A DNA stretch of 64,000 bases, from positions 992,001-1,056,000 of the forward strand of contig NC_012586.1 in the NCBI RefSeq assembly GCF_000018545.1, written 5' to 3'. Source of the stretch: Sinorhizobium fredii NGR234 (GTDB lineage Bacteria > Pseudomonadota > Alphaproteobacteria > Rhizobiales > Rhizobiaceae). Made by a program: the position numbers and the translations under genes. The notes under the pieces were generated by a model. That model was not told the origin of the DNA and ran no database searches. It saw nothing but the letters and a program-made list of their open reading frames with translations. This document shows positions 8,996-17,196 of this stretch, piece after piece (positions within the stretch are counted from its first letter, which is position 1; the number at the start of each line of letters is the position of its first letter).

Positions 8996-10186
8996 ATGAA
9001 TATCCTTCCTCAGAATGCGCGTCCTGTCTCGGCTGGCTTCCGGGTCGATATCTCGCGCGGCGAGCGTGTCGGCCGCGTCTCGTCCGAGTGGTTCCTTCGT
9101 CCGGACGACCAGCGCTACCTGTCGCTCGGCGCGTTGCATGACGCCGTAAAGTCACGCGCAGACGGTGCCCATGCTCGTACCGTCGAAAGCCGCGCGATCC
9201 GCGTCGAAGCCGCCCGTGATAACGCCGAACGTCTTTCGCTGGTGGTTCCCGGCCAAGATAGACCCCTTGCCCCGACCCACTGGAGCTTCGGCCAGCTGTG
9301 CAGTCTTGTCGGCGCGCCGGCGACCTACATGCGTCAGCTTCCGGCACCGCTGGCAGGGATCAATCTGCAACACGGCCTCGTCAGCAATCGTGCCGATCTC
9401 GTGAAAACGCTCGAAACCGATCACGGCGATGTCGAGCTTCGCGCCGTCACCGGGCCGGACTACGGGCGCATTTGGGATCATGAACTCGTCGCCGCCGTCA
9501 TGAACATCGCAGGCAATGGCACAGGCGACACGATCTGGAAGGTCCCGGGCGTGCTTGATTGGGCGACGATGACGCACAATCCGCTTGTGGACATCACCAA
9601 GGAAACGACGACGCTTTATGCCAGCGACCGCGACGTCTTCCTGTTTCTCGTCGATGACACCCATCCGATCGAGGCCGGCCGCTTGGCGAACGGAGAGCCG
9701 GACCTTTACTTCCGAGGTTTTTATTGCTGGAACAGTGAGGTCGGATCGAAGAGCCTCGGCATAGCCTCCTTCTATCTGCGGGCGGTCTGCCAAAATCGCA
9801 ATCTGTGGGGCGTCGAAAATTTTGAGGAAATTACCATCCGGCATTCCAAATTCGCCGCTGAGCGCTTTGCCCACGAAGCGGCCCCCGCGCTGATGCGTTT
9901 TGCCAACTCCTCGCCGGCACCCTTCATCGCCGGCATCCGGGCGGCACGGGAGCGCATTGTCGCCCGTAGTGATGAGGACCGGGGCGCCTTTCTGCGTCGG
10001 CGCGGCTTTTCGAGAAGCGAAACCGGCAAAATCATCGATACGGTCCTGTCCGAAGAAGGACGGCCGCCGGAATCGATTTTCGATTTCGTCCAAGGCATCA
10101 CGGCGCTCGCCCGCACGAAATTCCACCAGGACACCCGCCTTGACCTGGAAGCCAAGGCCAGGAAACTCCTGGAAGGGGCTGCCTGA
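8996..10186 (+). CDS. DUF932 plasmid backbone protein
   Basis: A 396-residue DUF932 (phage/plasmid-like protein) member. Recognised from the combination of an N-terminal YLSLGALHD region, SFGQLCSLVGAPATYMRQLPA, LVKTLETDHGDVELRAVTGPDYGRIWDHEL (given here in shortened form as LRAVTGPDYGRIWD) and the later GFYCWNSEVGSKSLGIASF. The biochemical function of DUF932 is not established; such genes recur on large rhizobial and phage-like replicons next to ParB-like, Toprim and DUF2493 genes, as here. ATG 8996 has GGAG about 11 bases upstream. It appears to be a single-gene unit: a hairpin precedes it and the next clear gene is on the other strand. Confidence 0.85.
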   Translation: MNILPQNARPVSAGFRVDISRGERVGRVSSEWFLRPDDQRYLSLGALHDAVKSRADGAHARTVESRAIRVEAARDNAERLSLVVPGQDRPLAPTHWSFGQLCSLVGAPATYMRQLPAPLAGINLQHGLVSNRADLVKTLETDHGDVELRAVTGPDYGRIWDHELVAAVMNIAGNGTGDTIWKVPGVLDWATMTHNPLVDITKETTTLYASDRDVFLFLVDDTHPIEAGRLANGEPDLYFRGFYCWNSEVGSKSLGIASFYLRAVCQNRNLWGVENFEEITIRHSKFAAERFAHEAAPALMRFANSSPAPFIAGIRAARERIVARSDEDRGAFLRRRGFSRSETGKIIDTVLSEEGRPPESIFDFVQGITALARTKFHQDTRLDLEAKARKLLEGAA

Positions 10187-10490
10187 TCGCGTTTTCCACG
10201 GATCGCCTGCGCAAGGTCCTTGGAGCGACCCGCGGTTTACCCGTTTCTGTCATGCACATTCAACAAGGAGAGGAGCGAGCCTTGTTCCGCTCAAGATTCG
10301 AGACGCGTCCGCGGCCGTCTTGCCTTGACGATATCTCGACAAGCGAACGCCGGGGCGTGTTCCGACCGGATGGCTACTCCATGGACTGCCGACGCGGGTC
10401 GAGAATGACGGGCTCGCGAACGAAGTCCGAAACCGACGTGTCGCTCCGACGTCGAGCGCTGGCCGAAACAGTTGTCGCCGTTCAAAGGCA
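10187..10490. other. Gene-poor stretch between DUF932 and DUF1173
   Basis: About 300 bases with no recognisable gene. A plus-strand frame opens with AAGGAGAGGAG near 10265-10280 and a TTG at about 10281, but it runs straight into the 3' end of the opposite-strand DUF1173 gene, has an arginine-rich unrecognisable product, and is not called. Confidence 0.4.
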
Positions 10491-11681
10491 TCAGGGCAGT
10501 GTCGGCATGTCCCCATCGGCAACGCGCCAGATCCACGGTGTCATTTCTGGCCTCGCCTCGATCATCTCTGCAAGCGCCTGCTCGTAGTCCCGATCAGTGC
10601 CCGCCGGAACGATGTACATCGCGACCGGGGTCGGTCGAGGTTCTGGTAAAGTCACGGAGGCGATCGGCTGGTGGCGGGGCAGGTTGAAACGCAACCCTTT
10701 GATGCTCTTGCGCCGGAGTTCGGACAGGCACCCCAGAAGGCGCTGTTCGTGGATGGACTCGAAGGGAACCCAGTTCTCGTTCACCACCATCATGGCAATC
10801 TCCTCGATCGACGCGATGCCCGTATCGGAAATTTGGAAAGTGGCAATCGCGATCAAATGGAACGCCTGGTTCGACCGCCACAGCTCCAATTCTGCCACAT
10901 ACCGGGAATTCAGTTGCTTCCAGGCGCTGTCCTCGATCATGAAAGGAAAGGGAAGATGCCGGACAACAATCTTCTGCCCGCTGCGTGACGACGCAAACTC
11001 CTTGACCTCGGCGACCGTGATCATCAGTCGTCGAGGCCCGGTCCCGGCACCCTGGATCGGCGCGAGCGCCGCGGCTCTTCTCGCCGCAATTGCTTTCCTG
11101 TCGCCCGCGTGGAAGACCTCCGGTACGAACAAGATGTCACCGAGTGCACCGCTGCGCACAGTCATCTGCCTCGCGGCATTCATGAGGCTGCTTCGAACCC
11201 GGCCCCAACCACGCTTGCCCGACCAGAGCGACGTCCATTCCGTAAGCTCGCCCATATCCCAGAGATAATGCAGCACAGCTCTCAGCGACAGCTTCTTCGC
11301 CTCGTTGCGAACCACATCTGCGTTTTCCGATGATGTTGCGTGCGCTGAACGGCTTCCTCGCTTCGACAGCGAAAAATCGAGCTTCAACATTGCCGAGCCG
11401 GTCTTCTCGTCGATCTGGATCGCGTTGCCGATCAATGGTCCGAGCCCGGAAAGCTCATAGGGAGGTTCATAGGAAGGGCAGCCGGGATCATGGTCTCGCC
11501 CGGAGAGCGGCATCCGTTTGACGAGATAAAGGCCATCCACTCGCGCAATATACATCGGCACTGCCGGCTGGCGGCATCGGCAATGCGGCCGCAGTTTCCG
11601 CTCGTATGCGTGCTGCAAGATCGTTTGGAGCCCCACTGCTTCCTCATCAAACGTGCGATCTCCGATCGTGAATTGCCGCAT
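10491..11681 (-). CDS. DUF1173 family protein
   Basis: A 396-residue protein of the DUF1173 family, recognised from its Cys/His-rich N-terminus (HCRCRQPAVPMYIAR, RDHDPGCPSYEPP), which may bind metal, the WTSLWSGKRGWGRVRSSL segment in the middle and the PFMIEDSAWKQLNSRY segment later on. No activity is established for the family; it is common on rhizobial plasmids beside Toprim and DUF932 genes. Start taken as ATG 11681 (MRQFTIGDRTF), with a GAGG about ten bases upstream; GTG 11696 would add five residues. It is the only minus-strand gene in this backbone block before vapBC. Confidence 0.8.
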   Translation of the reverse strand: MRQFTIGDRTFDEEAVGLQTILQHAYERKLRPHCRCRQPAVPMYIARVDGLYLVKRMPLSGRDHDPGCPSYEPPYELSGLGPLIGNAIQIDEKTGSAMLKLDFSLSKRGSRSAHATSSENADVVRNEAKKLSLRAVLHYLWDMGELTEWTSLWSGKRGWGRVRSSLMNAARQMTVRSGALGDILFVPEVFHAGDRKAIAARRAAALAPIQGAGTGPRRLMITVAEVKEFASSRSGQKIVVRHLPFPFMIEDSAWKQLNSRYVAELELWRSNQAFHLIAIATFQISDTGIASIEEIAMMVVNENWVPFESIHEQRLLGCLSELRRKSIKGLRFNLPRHQPIASVTLPEPRPTPVAMYIVPAGTDRDYEQALAEMIEARPEMTPWIWRVADGDMPTLP

Positions 11682-11975
11682 CGCTTCAGCCCTCACCGCT
11701 GCCCGGACCTTCCATTCATCAGCGTTTCAACGACGCCCTTGCACGAAACTTGGAAATTTAAACTATCTCAAATAAGGTAGTCAATCAAGCGAGGAGCAGC
11801 GCTAACGGACGTAGGACAGAGCGTGGGACGGAAGGCGGGAGCGGGGCGGACACGGTTGGGCTCAACGAGGCGAGAGGGCTTCCGGGGTCAATCGCTCTCG
11901 CCGAAAGTGCCAACCGATCAGTCCGATCACCGCTCCGTCCTAAGGCGCGCCTTCGCCGGCAGCTTTGCAGGCGAC

Positions 11976-12167
11976 ATGAACATTCAGATGAATGGCGATC
12001 GTGTCGCGCTCAGCAGATTTTCCGACGGTAGCCGTGACTGGCTCAAATCGGTCGGGCCGTTCTCGGAATTTATCGACAGGAAGACACGGTTCTTCGTGCC
12101 GACGACGGGGGAGTGGGACCGCGTGACGGAACCGCATTGCCCGGTCGAACTCGCCAACCTTCATTGA
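11976..12167 (+). CDS. Small hypothetical protein upstream of Toprim gene
   Basis: A 63-residue frame with normal codon use for this replicon, beginning MNIQMNGDRVALSRF and containing RDWLKSVGPFSEFIDRKTRF. It ends 14 bases before the Toprim protein gene and is probably co-transcribed. I do not recognise a domain; it could be an intact small gene or the 3' end of a longer lost one, since the same frame is open further upstream to 11823 with poorer codon use. Confidence 0.5.
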   Translation: MNIQMNGDRVALSRFSDGSRDWLKSVGPFSEFIDRKTRFFVPTTGEWDRVTEPHCPVELANLH

Positions 12168-12181
12168 AGGGGAGGACCATT

Positions 12182-13219
12182 ATGCTCACCGCCTCAGACC
12201 TGGCAAGCCGACTGGCAAAACATGCCGAGGCTGTCTGTCGTTACTATCTCTCCGCCGGCATTCGCGCCGGCAACTATTGGATCGTGGGCGATGTGACGAA
12301 CAGCAAGGGTCGCTCGCTCTATGTTCATCTTTCGGGTCCGCGCAGCGGGAAATGGACGGATGCGGCGACCGGCCAGCATGGAGACCTGCTGGATCTTATC
12401 CGCGAAGCCTGCGGTCTTGTCGATTTCCACGCTGTTGCCGAGGAAGCCCGGCGCTTCCTCAGCCTCCCGCAGCCGGAAGCAATTCCTCGGCGTGAGCTTG
12501 ACGCGGCCGTTCGCCCGGCTTCTGAAAGGGCGCGACGGATGTTCGCGATGGCCGCGCCGCTCTCCGGTACGGTTGCAGATGCCTATCTGCGCCAGCGCGG
12601 CATCCTCAGGGGATCCACGCATAAAGAGCTTCGTTTCCACCCCTCCTGCTACTATCGCGATCTTTCGACCGGCAGAGCGTCGACTCTCCCGGCGATGATC
12701 GCCGCCGTCACCGATGCGACTGGAAAGATCACCGGCGTACATCGCACTTATCTTGCTGTATCGAGGGTTGATCCGATCAGCGTCGGGAAGGCAAAGGTCG
12801 ACAGTCCGCGCCGCGCGCTCGGCAGTCTACTCGGCAACGCCGTGCGCTTTCGCATGCCCGTTTGGGCTCCCGTGCGGGTGATGGCAGCCGGCGAAGGCAT
12901 CGAAACCATGCTGTCGCTGTCAGACGCGATGCCGGCGATGCCGATGGCGGCCGCGCTCTCCGCCAATCACCTTGCCGCCTTCTCGCCGCCGGCTGATTGC
13001 CTGCGCCTCTACATTGCGGGTGATCAGGATGCGGCGGGCCGGCATGCGATCGAGGGATTGAGCCGCCGTGCACAGGCGCTCGGCATCCTGCCGCTGGTGA
13101 TTTCGCCGGAGCTCGGCGACTTCAACGAGGATCTGAGGCGGCTCGGACCGGACCGGCTAACCGCACTTCTGCGAGCTCAGGTCGTGCCCGAAGACGCACT
13201 GGCCTTTCTGCCCGCATGA
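12182..13219 (+). CDS. DUF7146 / Toprim-domain plasmid protein
   Basis: A 345-residue protein with an N-terminal zinc-less primase-like region (IRAGNYWIVGDVTN, GKWTDAATGQHGDLLDLI) and a C-terminal Toprim domain. Toprim motifs are visible: the Glu motif GEGIETMLSL at about residues 239-248 and the acidic pair in YIAGDQDAAGRHA at about 279-291. Such proteins resemble the primase half of replicative primase-helicases but have no helicase, and lie in conserved rhizobial plasmid backbones. Start ATG 12182 is supported by GGGGAGGA seven bases upstream; an in-frame ATG at 12113 lies inside the preceding small gene. A role in priming or DNA processing is inferred from the fold. Confidence 0.85.
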   Translation: MLTASDLASRLAKHAEAVCRYYLSAGIRAGNYWIVGDVTNSKGRSLYVHLSGPRSGKWTDAATGQHGDLLDLIREACGLVDFHAVAEEARRFLSLPQPEAIPRRELDAAVRPASERARRMFAMAAPLSGTVADAYLRQRGILRGSTHKELRFHPSCYYRDLSTGRASTLPAMIAAVTDATGKITGVHRTYLAVSRVDPISVGKAKVDSPRRALGSLLGNAVRFRMPVWAPVRVMAAGEGIETMLSLSDAMPAMPMAAALSANHLAAFSPPADCLRLYIAGDQDAAGRHAIEGLSRRAQALGILPLVISPELGDFNEDLRRLGPDRLTALLRAQVVPEDALAFLPA

Positions 13220-13362
13220 TGAAAGCCGCACGAAGCAGGCGGGTTGGTGGGCCGCCGTGCGGGAAGGATCGGTGCATGGTGTCTTCTTGTCCGGGCGTCG
13301 CGCCCACGGGCCTTTCGGAGGGGACCCTTATCACGCGGTGGCGGACCTTCAGCGGGTCAGTC

Positions 13363-13415
13363 GGGTTTCTTCCCCGCGCCGGCGGAGCCGGCGCTCCTCG
13401 CGGGCCAAGAAACCC
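13363..13415. repeat. 53-bp nested palindrome upstream of DUF2493 gene
   Basis: Three nested inverted repeats share one centre: GGGTTTCTT (13363-13371) with AAGAAACCC (13407-13415), CCCGCG (13373-13378) with CGCGGG (13399-13404), and GCCGGC on both sides of GGA (13378-13392). It can form a long RNA or cruciform hairpin. It sits in a 320-base leader between the Toprim and DUF2493 genes, which otherwise shows no gene. It could be an attenuator, a processing site or a DNA-binding site. Confidence 0.7.
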
Positions 13416-13539
13416 TTCTTCCGCCGCCCGGCGCTCATGCTGGGCCGCGGCTTGCCGCCGCGGTTCCGGCCCGTCCGTCGCGTGACCGGGATCGCCGTCA
13501 GGCCGCGAGAGGCGCGGCCGCAACCGGATAGAGACCACC

Positions 13540-14481
13540 ATGGACCTTTTCCTACCCCTCGACGACGGCCACGAGCCGCACCACGCGTCTTCCCCGACCG
13601 GCCGCTTCATCTACGAGATGCAGATCTATGGCCATCGCCCTTTTGAGGACGAGCCGGACCCGCGGCCGCTGCCCGAAGAGCCGGTCGTACAGTCGGCGCT
13701 GACCGCAATCTTCGACGCCCTCACCGAAATGCTCGGCGACACGCGACTGGAGCCCGATCTCGAAGACCTGCTCTGGTCGACGGTTAACCTGTTCCATCGC
13801 GCCGGCGAGCGCATCCAGCGCGAGCTTCAGCGCAACGAGGACGCGCAGCGCGCCGGACAGAGCGAACAGGATGGCTCGGAAGTTAAGAGCGTCGAACTGG
13901 AACGCCTGATCGCCGAGGGCATCACGCTCCTCGAACGCCGCAACGCGTTCGAGTTTATGCGCGACTATGAAGCCGATCTCTTCGAAGCCCAGACCGGATC
14001 GGCATGGCGGCCGCGCACCGGCTCCAAGGTCAACCATGCCAACATGACCGCGGCGATGATCGACTCCAGAGATTTCCTGTCCGCCCGCCGCCGCGCCGAG
14101 ACCGAGGTGCTGATCCCGGGCGGCACCAAGATCGCGGTCGGCGGCGGCATCGACTACAACGATCACGAACGGATCTGGGCGAAACTCGATCAGGCCCTGG
14201 CGAAACATCCTGATATGGTTCTGCTGCATGGCGGCTCGCCCAAGGGTGCCGAACGTATCGCCGCCTGCTGGGCCGAGGCGCGCAAGGTGACGCAGATCGC
14301 CTTCAAACCGAACTGGACCAACCACGCCAAGGCGGCACCTTTCCGGCGCAACGACGATATGCTGTCGGTTATGCCGGCCGGGGTCATCATCTTCCCTGGC
14401 TCCGGCATCACCGGCAATCTCGCCGACAAGGCTCAGCGGCTCGGCATCCCGGTCTGGCAGGCGGCGGGGGATGGCGCTTGA
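13540..14481 (+). CDS. DUF2493 (SLOG-fold) protein
   Basis: A 313-residue protein. The first about 200 residues are a helical region that I know only from this rhizobial plasmid family; the last about 110 are DUF2493, a Rossmann-like SLOG-superfamily domain: TKIAVGGGIDYNDHERIW, MVLLHGGSPKGAERIAACWA and GVIIFPGSGITGNLADKA contain the glycine-rich ligand-binding loops. SLOG domains bind nucleotide-derived ligands in several bacterial stress and defence systems; whether this one does is unknown. ATG 13540 starts the gene after the structured leader; a strong hairpin follows the stop. Confidence 0.85.
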   Translation: MDLFLPLDDGHEPHHASSPTGRFIYEMQIYGHRPFEDEPDPRPLPEEPVVQSALTAIFDALTEMLGDTRLEPDLEDLLWSTVNLFHRAGERIQRELQRNEDAQRAGQSEQDGSEVKSVELERLIAEGITLLERRNAFEFMRDYEADLFEAQTGSAWRPRTGSKVNHANMTAAMIDSRDFLSARRRAETEVLIPGGTKIAVGGGIDYNDHERIWAKLDQALAKHPDMVLLHGGSPKGAERIAACWAEARKVTQIAFKPNWTNHAKAAPFRRNDDMLSVMPAGVIIFPGSGITGNLADKAQRLGIPVWQAAGDGA

Positions 14482-14495
14482 CAAGCTATGTCATG

Positions 14496-14523
14496 ACGCC
14501 ATGCGGGTTTTTCCGCATGGCGT
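14496..14523 (+). terminator. Terminator of DUF2493 gene
   Basis: Perfect 11-bp stem ACGCCATGCGG (14496-14506) and CCGCATGGCGT (14513-14523) with a six-base GTTTTT loop, followed by TCTTCC. It begins 14 bases after the DUF2493 stop. Confidence 0.75.
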
Positions 14524-14576
14524 TCTTCCGTCGGCTTGACTTGACCCTCGCCGATCCATGCATGTTCACATGCAGC

Positions 14577-15206
14577 ATGTTCAAAGCCATCAACGCCGTA
14601 CAGATCCACGTTTCACTCGACGAGATCGAGCCGGCGGTCTGGCGTCGACTGATTTTGCCGTCACGCTGGAATCTTGAACAACTGCATCTTGCCATTCAGG
14701 CCGCCTTCAACTGGTGGAACTATCATTTGCATGAATTTCAAATCGGCGGCTTGCGCTACGGCGACGTGGAGCTGTTGACCGAGGATGCCTTCGAAGACGA
14801 TCTTCGTGTCTTCGATTTTCGTGAGATTCGCCTTTGTGACTTCGAGCACGGAACCATTTTCAACTACCTTTATGACTTCGGCGATAGCTGGCGCCATTCC
14901 GTGGCAATCGAGGATTTCAAGGCTCTCGATATCACGCCCAAACACGGGACTTGCATCGATGGTAGGCGTGCCAGGCCACCCGAAGATGTCGGCGGCGTGC
15001 TCGGTTACGAGCGCTTCCTGGAAATCATGTCGGACAGAGAAGACCCCGAATGCGTTGAAACCAAACGGTGGTGTGGTGGTCGTTTCGATCCAGAGTGGTT
15101 CGATCTCGCTGTCGTGGACAAGGACGTGCGCAACGCACTGCGCCTGAACGTGAAGCGTCGGCTATATCAGCCAAAGCCGAAGCGCAGCGAGCCGACGACG
15201 GCATAG
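14577..15206 (+). CDS. Plasmid pRiA4b ORF-3 family protein
   Basis: A 209-residue protein of the pRiA4b ORF-3-like / IS1096 passenger (TnpR-like) family, recognised from IHVSLDEIEPAVWRRLILP, LEQLHLAIQAAFNWWNYHLHEF (here shortened to LAIQAAFNWWNYHLHEF), YLYDFGDSWRHSVAIED and CIDGRRARPPEDVGGVLGY. Function is unknown; the family is widespread on plasmids. Start taken at ATG 14577 where family similarity begins; an in-frame TTG at 14478 would translate through the upstream terminator. It may have its own promoter between the terminator and 14577. Confidence 0.85.
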   Translation: MFKAINAVQIHVSLDEIEPAVWRRLILPSRWNLEQLHLAIQAAFNWWNYHLHEFQIGGLRYGDVELLTEDAFEDDLRVFDFREIRLCDFEHGTIFNYLYDFGDSWRHSVAIEDFKALDITPKHGTCIDGRRARPPEDVGGVLGYERFLEIMSDREDPECVETKRWCGGRFDPEWFDLAVVDKDVRNALRLNVKRRLYQPKPKRSEPTTA

Positions 15207-15305
15207 AGCAATGAGGCGGCACCGTCGCCCACATCGCTCCGCCGTTAGCATTCACCCTTGGCGACGATCGCGGTTTCGCTTGCGCGGCCCCGAAGCAGCC
15301 GAGGC

Positions 15306-15707
15306 TCACAGCGACCAATCCTCCACCTGCAGGTTCTCAACCCTGTTGAACTCGCCGACATTGTTGGTGACGAGGGTCAAGCCACGGGCTTTCGCCTGCC
15401 CTGCGATCAGCACGTCATAGGGGCCGATGGGCGTCCCCTTCGCGGCAAGAGCAGCCCGGATTTCGCCCGCGACAAAGGCATCGTTCTGGTCAAAGTCGAG
15501 GATCGGAAAATCCGCCATCAACAAACGCAAGGTTTCGAGGTTGTGTTGGACCTTCGCGCTTTTCTGCCCTCCGAAATAGAGTTCATAGGCGACGACCGAC
15601 GGCAGGCCGATACTGCCCTGAGGGCTATCGAGTACCCGGCTGACCAATCTATCCGAGCGGCCGATCAAGGCAATGACGGCGTTGGTGTCGAGAAGATGCG
15701 AGATCAC
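15306..15707 (-). CDS. vapC: VapC toxin (PIN-domain ribonuclease)
   Basis: A 133-residue PIN-domain RNase toxin. The acidic active-site residues are visible: Asp in LLDTNAV near residue 7, Glu in VVAYELYFG near 42, Asp in IGPYDVLIAGQA near 97, and the NNVGEF motif near 114. The start ATG 15707 overlaps the antitoxin stop by four bases, the usual vapBC arrangement. It stabilises the plasmid by post-segregational killing if active. Confidence 0.92.
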   Translation of the reverse strand: MISHLLDTNAVIALIGRSDRLVSRVLDSPQGSIGLPSVVAYELYFGGQKSAKVQHNLETLRLLMADFPILDFDQNDAFVAGEIRAALAAKGTPIGPYDVLIAGQAKARGLTLVTNNVGEFNRVENLQVEDWSL

Positions 15708-15964
15708 TGAAACACCGCGTCAAGCTCCGGTCGATCCTGCTGTTCCGGCTGCTCGCGCCCGCTCTCGATGAAGTCGTCACTCATGCCCCGGGCCAGCGCT
15801 GCTTTCAGCGACGACCACGGCTCGCCCGCCTCGACATGCGGGCGGAGAATGAGAGCATCGCCCTCCTGCGTGATCTCCACGCGCTCGACGTTGAAGCGGA
15901 ATTCTTTCGGCAGGCGGACGGCCTGCGAGTTTCCGGACTGGAATACCCGTGCAAGATGGGGCAT
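15704..15964 (-). CDS. vapB: VapB antitoxin (AbrB/SpoVT type)
   Basis: An 86-residue antitoxin. The N-terminal swapped-hairpin DNA-binding domain is clear (ARVFQSGNSQAVRLPKEFRF, then VEITQEGDALILRP); the C-terminal half should wrap the VapC toxin. ATG 15964 has a strong AGGGAGG ribosome site. It is first in the vapBC operon and probably represses it through the palindrome at 15993-16002. Confidence 0.93.
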   Translation of the reverse strand: MPHLARVFQSGNSQAVRLPKEFRFNVERVEITQEGDALILRPHVEAGEPWSSLKAALARGMSDDFIESGREQPEQQDRPELDAVFQ

Positions 15965-15992
15965 AGGCGCCTCCCTTGTGTATCTACGGATG

Positions 15993-16002
15993 CGTATATA
16001 CG
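15993..16002 (-). promoter_or_regulatory. Palindrome in vapBC promoter
   Basis: Perfect 10-bp palindrome CGTATATACG 29 bases upstream of the vapB start, in an otherwise GC-rich stretch. Position and symmetry suit an operator bound by VapB or VapBC. Confidence 0.5.
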
Positions 16003-16306
16003 GCCTTCTGGCCCTCAGTTCAAGAAGGCCAGGTCACTTGATTGCATCCGGCGATCCGCCCGACCGGGCGCTGTTTCGCCGGCAAGCCGGCTCCACGAAG
16101 CCTGCACGCAGTCTTCGCGCTTGGCGACGTAACGATCCCTTGCGTTGTCCCGGGTCGCCGACCGGCCTGATCGCCGAGGGCGTTACGTTTCTGGACCGCT
16201 GCAACGCCTTCGAGCTCAGCGCAATTCAAAGTGCTACAGCAACACTTTGCGGTTCCTGCACATCGGAAAAATCGGGATAATGAGAGGATCAACAGAGGAG
16301 TGGGCA
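16003..16306. other. Gene-free stretch with hairpin, DUF2493 gene fragment and collapsed repeat
   Basis: No intact gene. It contains an 8-bp hairpin GGCCTTCT/AGAAGGCC (16002-16009 with 16023-16030), a fragment of a DUF2493-type gene (16161-16222), and a short member of the CAAAGTGCTACAGC repeat family (16227-16249: CAAAGTG and CACTTTG arms). It looks like a recombination scar. Confidence 0.55.
16161..16222 (+). pseudogene. Fragment of a second DUF2493-type gene
   Basis: About 60 bases encode LIAEGVTFLDRCNAFEL, which matches LIAEGITLLERRNAFEF of the intact DUF2493 gene (bases about 13906-13957) at both protein and DNA level. Nothing before or after continues the similarity. It is an orphan fragment of a paralogous or duplicated copy. 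Confidence 0.65.
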
Positions 16307-16567
16307 ATGCGGCAATTTACGACACGCGACCTAAGCAAGCACATTGGCGATGTCACCGCCGCCGCCGGCCGCGAACCCGTCGTACTCACCCGGCATGGGA
16401 AATCGAGGTTCGTGCTGATGAGCCACGAACATTACGAGCGAATGCGAGCCGGTGGAGATCCTCGACGCAGCCATCTTGTCTCCGAGATGCCGGAAGAACA
16501 CACGGAACTCTTCGCCGCGGCGATCGACCGGCTGGCGAACGGCGAGGGGTATGACGCCGAGCCGTAA
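16307..16567 (+). CDS. Phd/YefM-type antitoxin without visible toxin
   Basis: An 86-residue Phd/YefM antitoxin: MRQFTTRDLSKHIGDVTAA is the N-terminal DNA-binding part and EPVVLTRHGKSRFVLMSHEHYER the conserved beta-hairpin region. ATG 16307 has AGAGGAG six bases upstream. No RelE, Doc, VapC or PemK-like toxin follows: the next 360 bases contain only an unrecognisable frame from ATG 16551. The pair has either lost its toxin or the antitoxin serves another toxin on the replicon. Confidence 0.85.
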   Translation: MRQFTTRDLSKHIGDVTAAAGREPVVLTRHGKSRFVLMSHEHYERMRAGGDPRRSHLVSEMPEEHTELFAAAIDRLANGEGYDAEP

Positions 16568-16890
16568 GCTCCTGCCTGTGCGATCGCACCGACGTCAAGC
16601 GATCCCAATGCCTCAGGGCCGACTGATCGGAGCAGGCAGGTGTCTGTCGAGGCGACTGCGGTCGTGCCGAGACCGGACGGCGGGCCATATTGTTGAAGAT
16701 CGCTTGGTCGATGTCGGCGGGGGCAGCGTCTCGAAATATTGCGTTGCTTTTGGCCGGCGACCCGGTCACCGCGGTCGTCTCAACGTGCATGCGAGAAAGG
16801 CTGCGCCCCTCGACCGCATGACAACATGCTCTCGTCACGCCGGCCGTAGGCACCGTTTCTCCACACGGTTCGAGATGCTTGCATTTATCG
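16568..16890. other. Gene-free stretch after orphan antitoxin
   Basis: About 320 bases where a toxin gene would be expected. Long frames exist on both strands but with poor codon use and no recognisable domain. Possibly the decayed remains of the toxin gene. Confidence 0.35.
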
Positions 16891-16910
16891 GGAATTGTGT
16901 ACACATTTCC
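16891..16910 (+). promoter_or_regulatory. 20-bp imperfect palindrome, probable antitoxin operator
   Basis: GGAATTGTGTACACATTTCC, a 20-bp inverted repeat with one mismatch per half and a perfect TGTGTACACA core, ending 19 bases before the antitoxin start at 16930. Autoregulatory binding sites of Phd-type antitoxins have this form and position. Confidence 0.6.
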
Positions 16911-16929
16911 ACGGAAACGGAGCATTGCT

Positions 16930-17196
16930 ATGCCTCAATCCCGGCAGCAGACATCAACACCCCGCCGTGTCGGCGTGCGGGAGTTTCGCGGCAACCTGAC
17001 GTCCTTCCTCAAGCAGGTCGAAGACGGGCAGAGGTTCGTCCTGACGTCCCATCATAAGGTCGTTGCGGAAATCGGACCGCCGTCGTCAGACGTCGTCATA
17101 CGGAAACCAGGTGCATTGCGCGGAAAGATCAAAGTTGCCGATGACTTCGACAGCCTGCCGGAAGATGTTCTAAAGTCCATGGAAGATGGGACGTGA
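16930..17196 (+). CDS. Phd/YefM-type antitoxin partner of VapC
   Basis: An 88-residue antitoxin with the Phd/YefM N-terminal fold (RRVGVREFRGNLTSFLKQV, then GQRFVLTSHHKVVAEIGPP) and a C-terminal toxin-binding tail (ALRGKIKVADDFDSLPEDV). Its stop overlaps the start of the PIN-domain toxin gene. ATG 16930 is preceded by GGAG at about 16919. Confidence 0.9.
   Translation: MPQSRQQTSTPRRVGVREFRGNLTSFLKQVEDGQRFVLTSHHKVVAEIGPPSSDVVIRKPGALRGKIKVADDFDSLPEDVLKSMEDGT

Noticed and set aside
10281..10587. Plus-strand gene with a good ribosome site after DUF932
   Set aside because: It overlaps the 3' end of DUF1173 on the other strand and has no recognisable domain or normal codon use.
16551..16890. Toxin gene overlapping the orphan Phd antitoxin (ATG 16551)
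   Set aside because: The overlap geometry is right, but the product is Arg-rich with no toxin motif and runs into the next antitoxin gene.
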